A DNA stretch of 64,000 nucleotides. Source: Alphaproteobacteria bacterium. Lineage in GTDB: Bacteria > Pseudomonadota > Alphaproteobacteria > UBA9219. The position numbers and the translations under genes were made by a program. The notes beneath the pieces are model-generated. The model saw only the letters and a list, made by a program, of their open reading frames with translations, was not told the DNA's origin and did not search any database. The stretch covers positions 109,101 through 173,100 of the forward strand of contig JARLJC010000370.1 in assembly GCA_031291435.1 (NCBI GenBank). Direction: 5' to 3'. This document shows positions 63,803 through 64,000 of the stretch, piece by piece (position 1 is the stretch's first letter; every line of letters starts with the position of its first letter).

Positions 63803-64000
63803 GAAGCGCAAGCCATAGTGGCTTGTAGGGCGCCAGCAGCAGGCAGGCCACGAACGCCGCCGCGACTCCGGCCAGCATCGTATATCCGGTCTTACCGATC
63901 TTTTGTTTCAGGGCGATTGCCAGTTTTGGGAATCGCCGTTTCAGCACGATACGCGCCGCGAAATTCAGGAGTGCCCAGCTTGCCGCCAGCGCCGCGCCCA
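63792..64000 (-). CDS. C-terminal end of a membrane protein, cut by window
   Basis: From the window edge 68 codons are open on the minus strand, ending with TGA at 63792. Two hydrophobic segments (starting AALAASWALLNFAARIV and YTMLAGVAAAFVACLLLA) are separated by a basic loop. The family is not recognisable from this part. The frame is absent from the ORF track because its start lies outside. Confidence 0.65.
   Translation of the reverse strand, partial: GAALAASWALLNFAARIVLKRRFPKLAIALKQKIGKTGYTMLAGVAAAFVACLLLAPYKPLWLALLMR

Overview
This 64 kb window looks like a chromosomal core segment of an alphaproteobacterium with a fairly high G+C content. The grounds are an alpha-type RpoH beside RluD, a single-Cys DksA, HdaA, a very long NAD-glutamate dehydrogenase, CobT, a 41-residue L36, phasin and bactofilin genes, and best family matches of the alphaproteobacterial type throughout. 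LptD, GmhB, KdsA and an LptM-like lipoprotein show a Gram-negative envelope with LPS. I cannot name the genus; a Rhodospirillales- or Micavibrio-like lineage is only a guess. I found no tRNA, rRNA, CRISPR array, transposase or prophage.

Layout. 0-9 kb: a cut asparagine synthetase, a zinc alcohol dehydrogenase, an orphan CobT, dUTPase, a STAS protein, a CobW GTPase with a WD40 partner, DksA and a secreted protein. 9-17 kb: RluD, a TMEM175-like channel, RpoH, phosphomannomutase/phosphoglucomutase, two exporters and TypA. 17-24.2 kb: pheT, an unknown gene and pheS, a ferritin-like di-iron protein, rplT/rpmI, an unknown gene and UbiE. 24.2-33.6 kb: lysA with an LptM-like gene, phasin, bactofilin, adenosine kinase and the 1598-residue GDH. 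33.6-44.4 kb: RadC, a lipoprotein, an SH3 protein, tgt-queA-hdaA, a PerM-like transporter, a hydrolase, an RNA helicase and LptD. 44.4-52 kb: GmhB, cyclophilin, MetG, ComF, a TetR-like regulator, flavin reductase, TsaB, NfuA and class I aldolase. 52-54.6 kb: a two-gene PilM/PilV-like island whose PilV ends in a phage-type S74 self-processing chaperone domain. 54.7-64 kb: cdsA-dxr-aroB plus a single-domain Clp-like AAA ATPase, rpmJ, PhoH, a LOG-family protein, psd-pssA-kdsA and the end of a membrane protein.

Much of the content serves envelope building: CdsA, PssA and Psd make phospholipids, KdsA and GmhB feed LPS core synthesis, and LptD with LptM place LPS in the outer membrane. Translation is the second theme (PheST, MetG, TypA, RluD, L20/L35/L36, Tgt/QueA, TsaB). 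Genes are tightly packed with many 4-bp overlaps.

The least explained material is in the gaps. Three families of dispersed palindromes occur. The most striking (called E here, five copies) has fixed ends, GTCCGCGATCG and CGTGAATCGCTGGAC, around a core stem that differs completely between copies yet stays self-complementary, with U-G wobbles that suggest folding as RNA. Four of five copies lie downstream of a gene in the same orientation, and two share a base with that gene's stop codon. This and the PilV-S74 fusion are the best candidates for undescribed biology.
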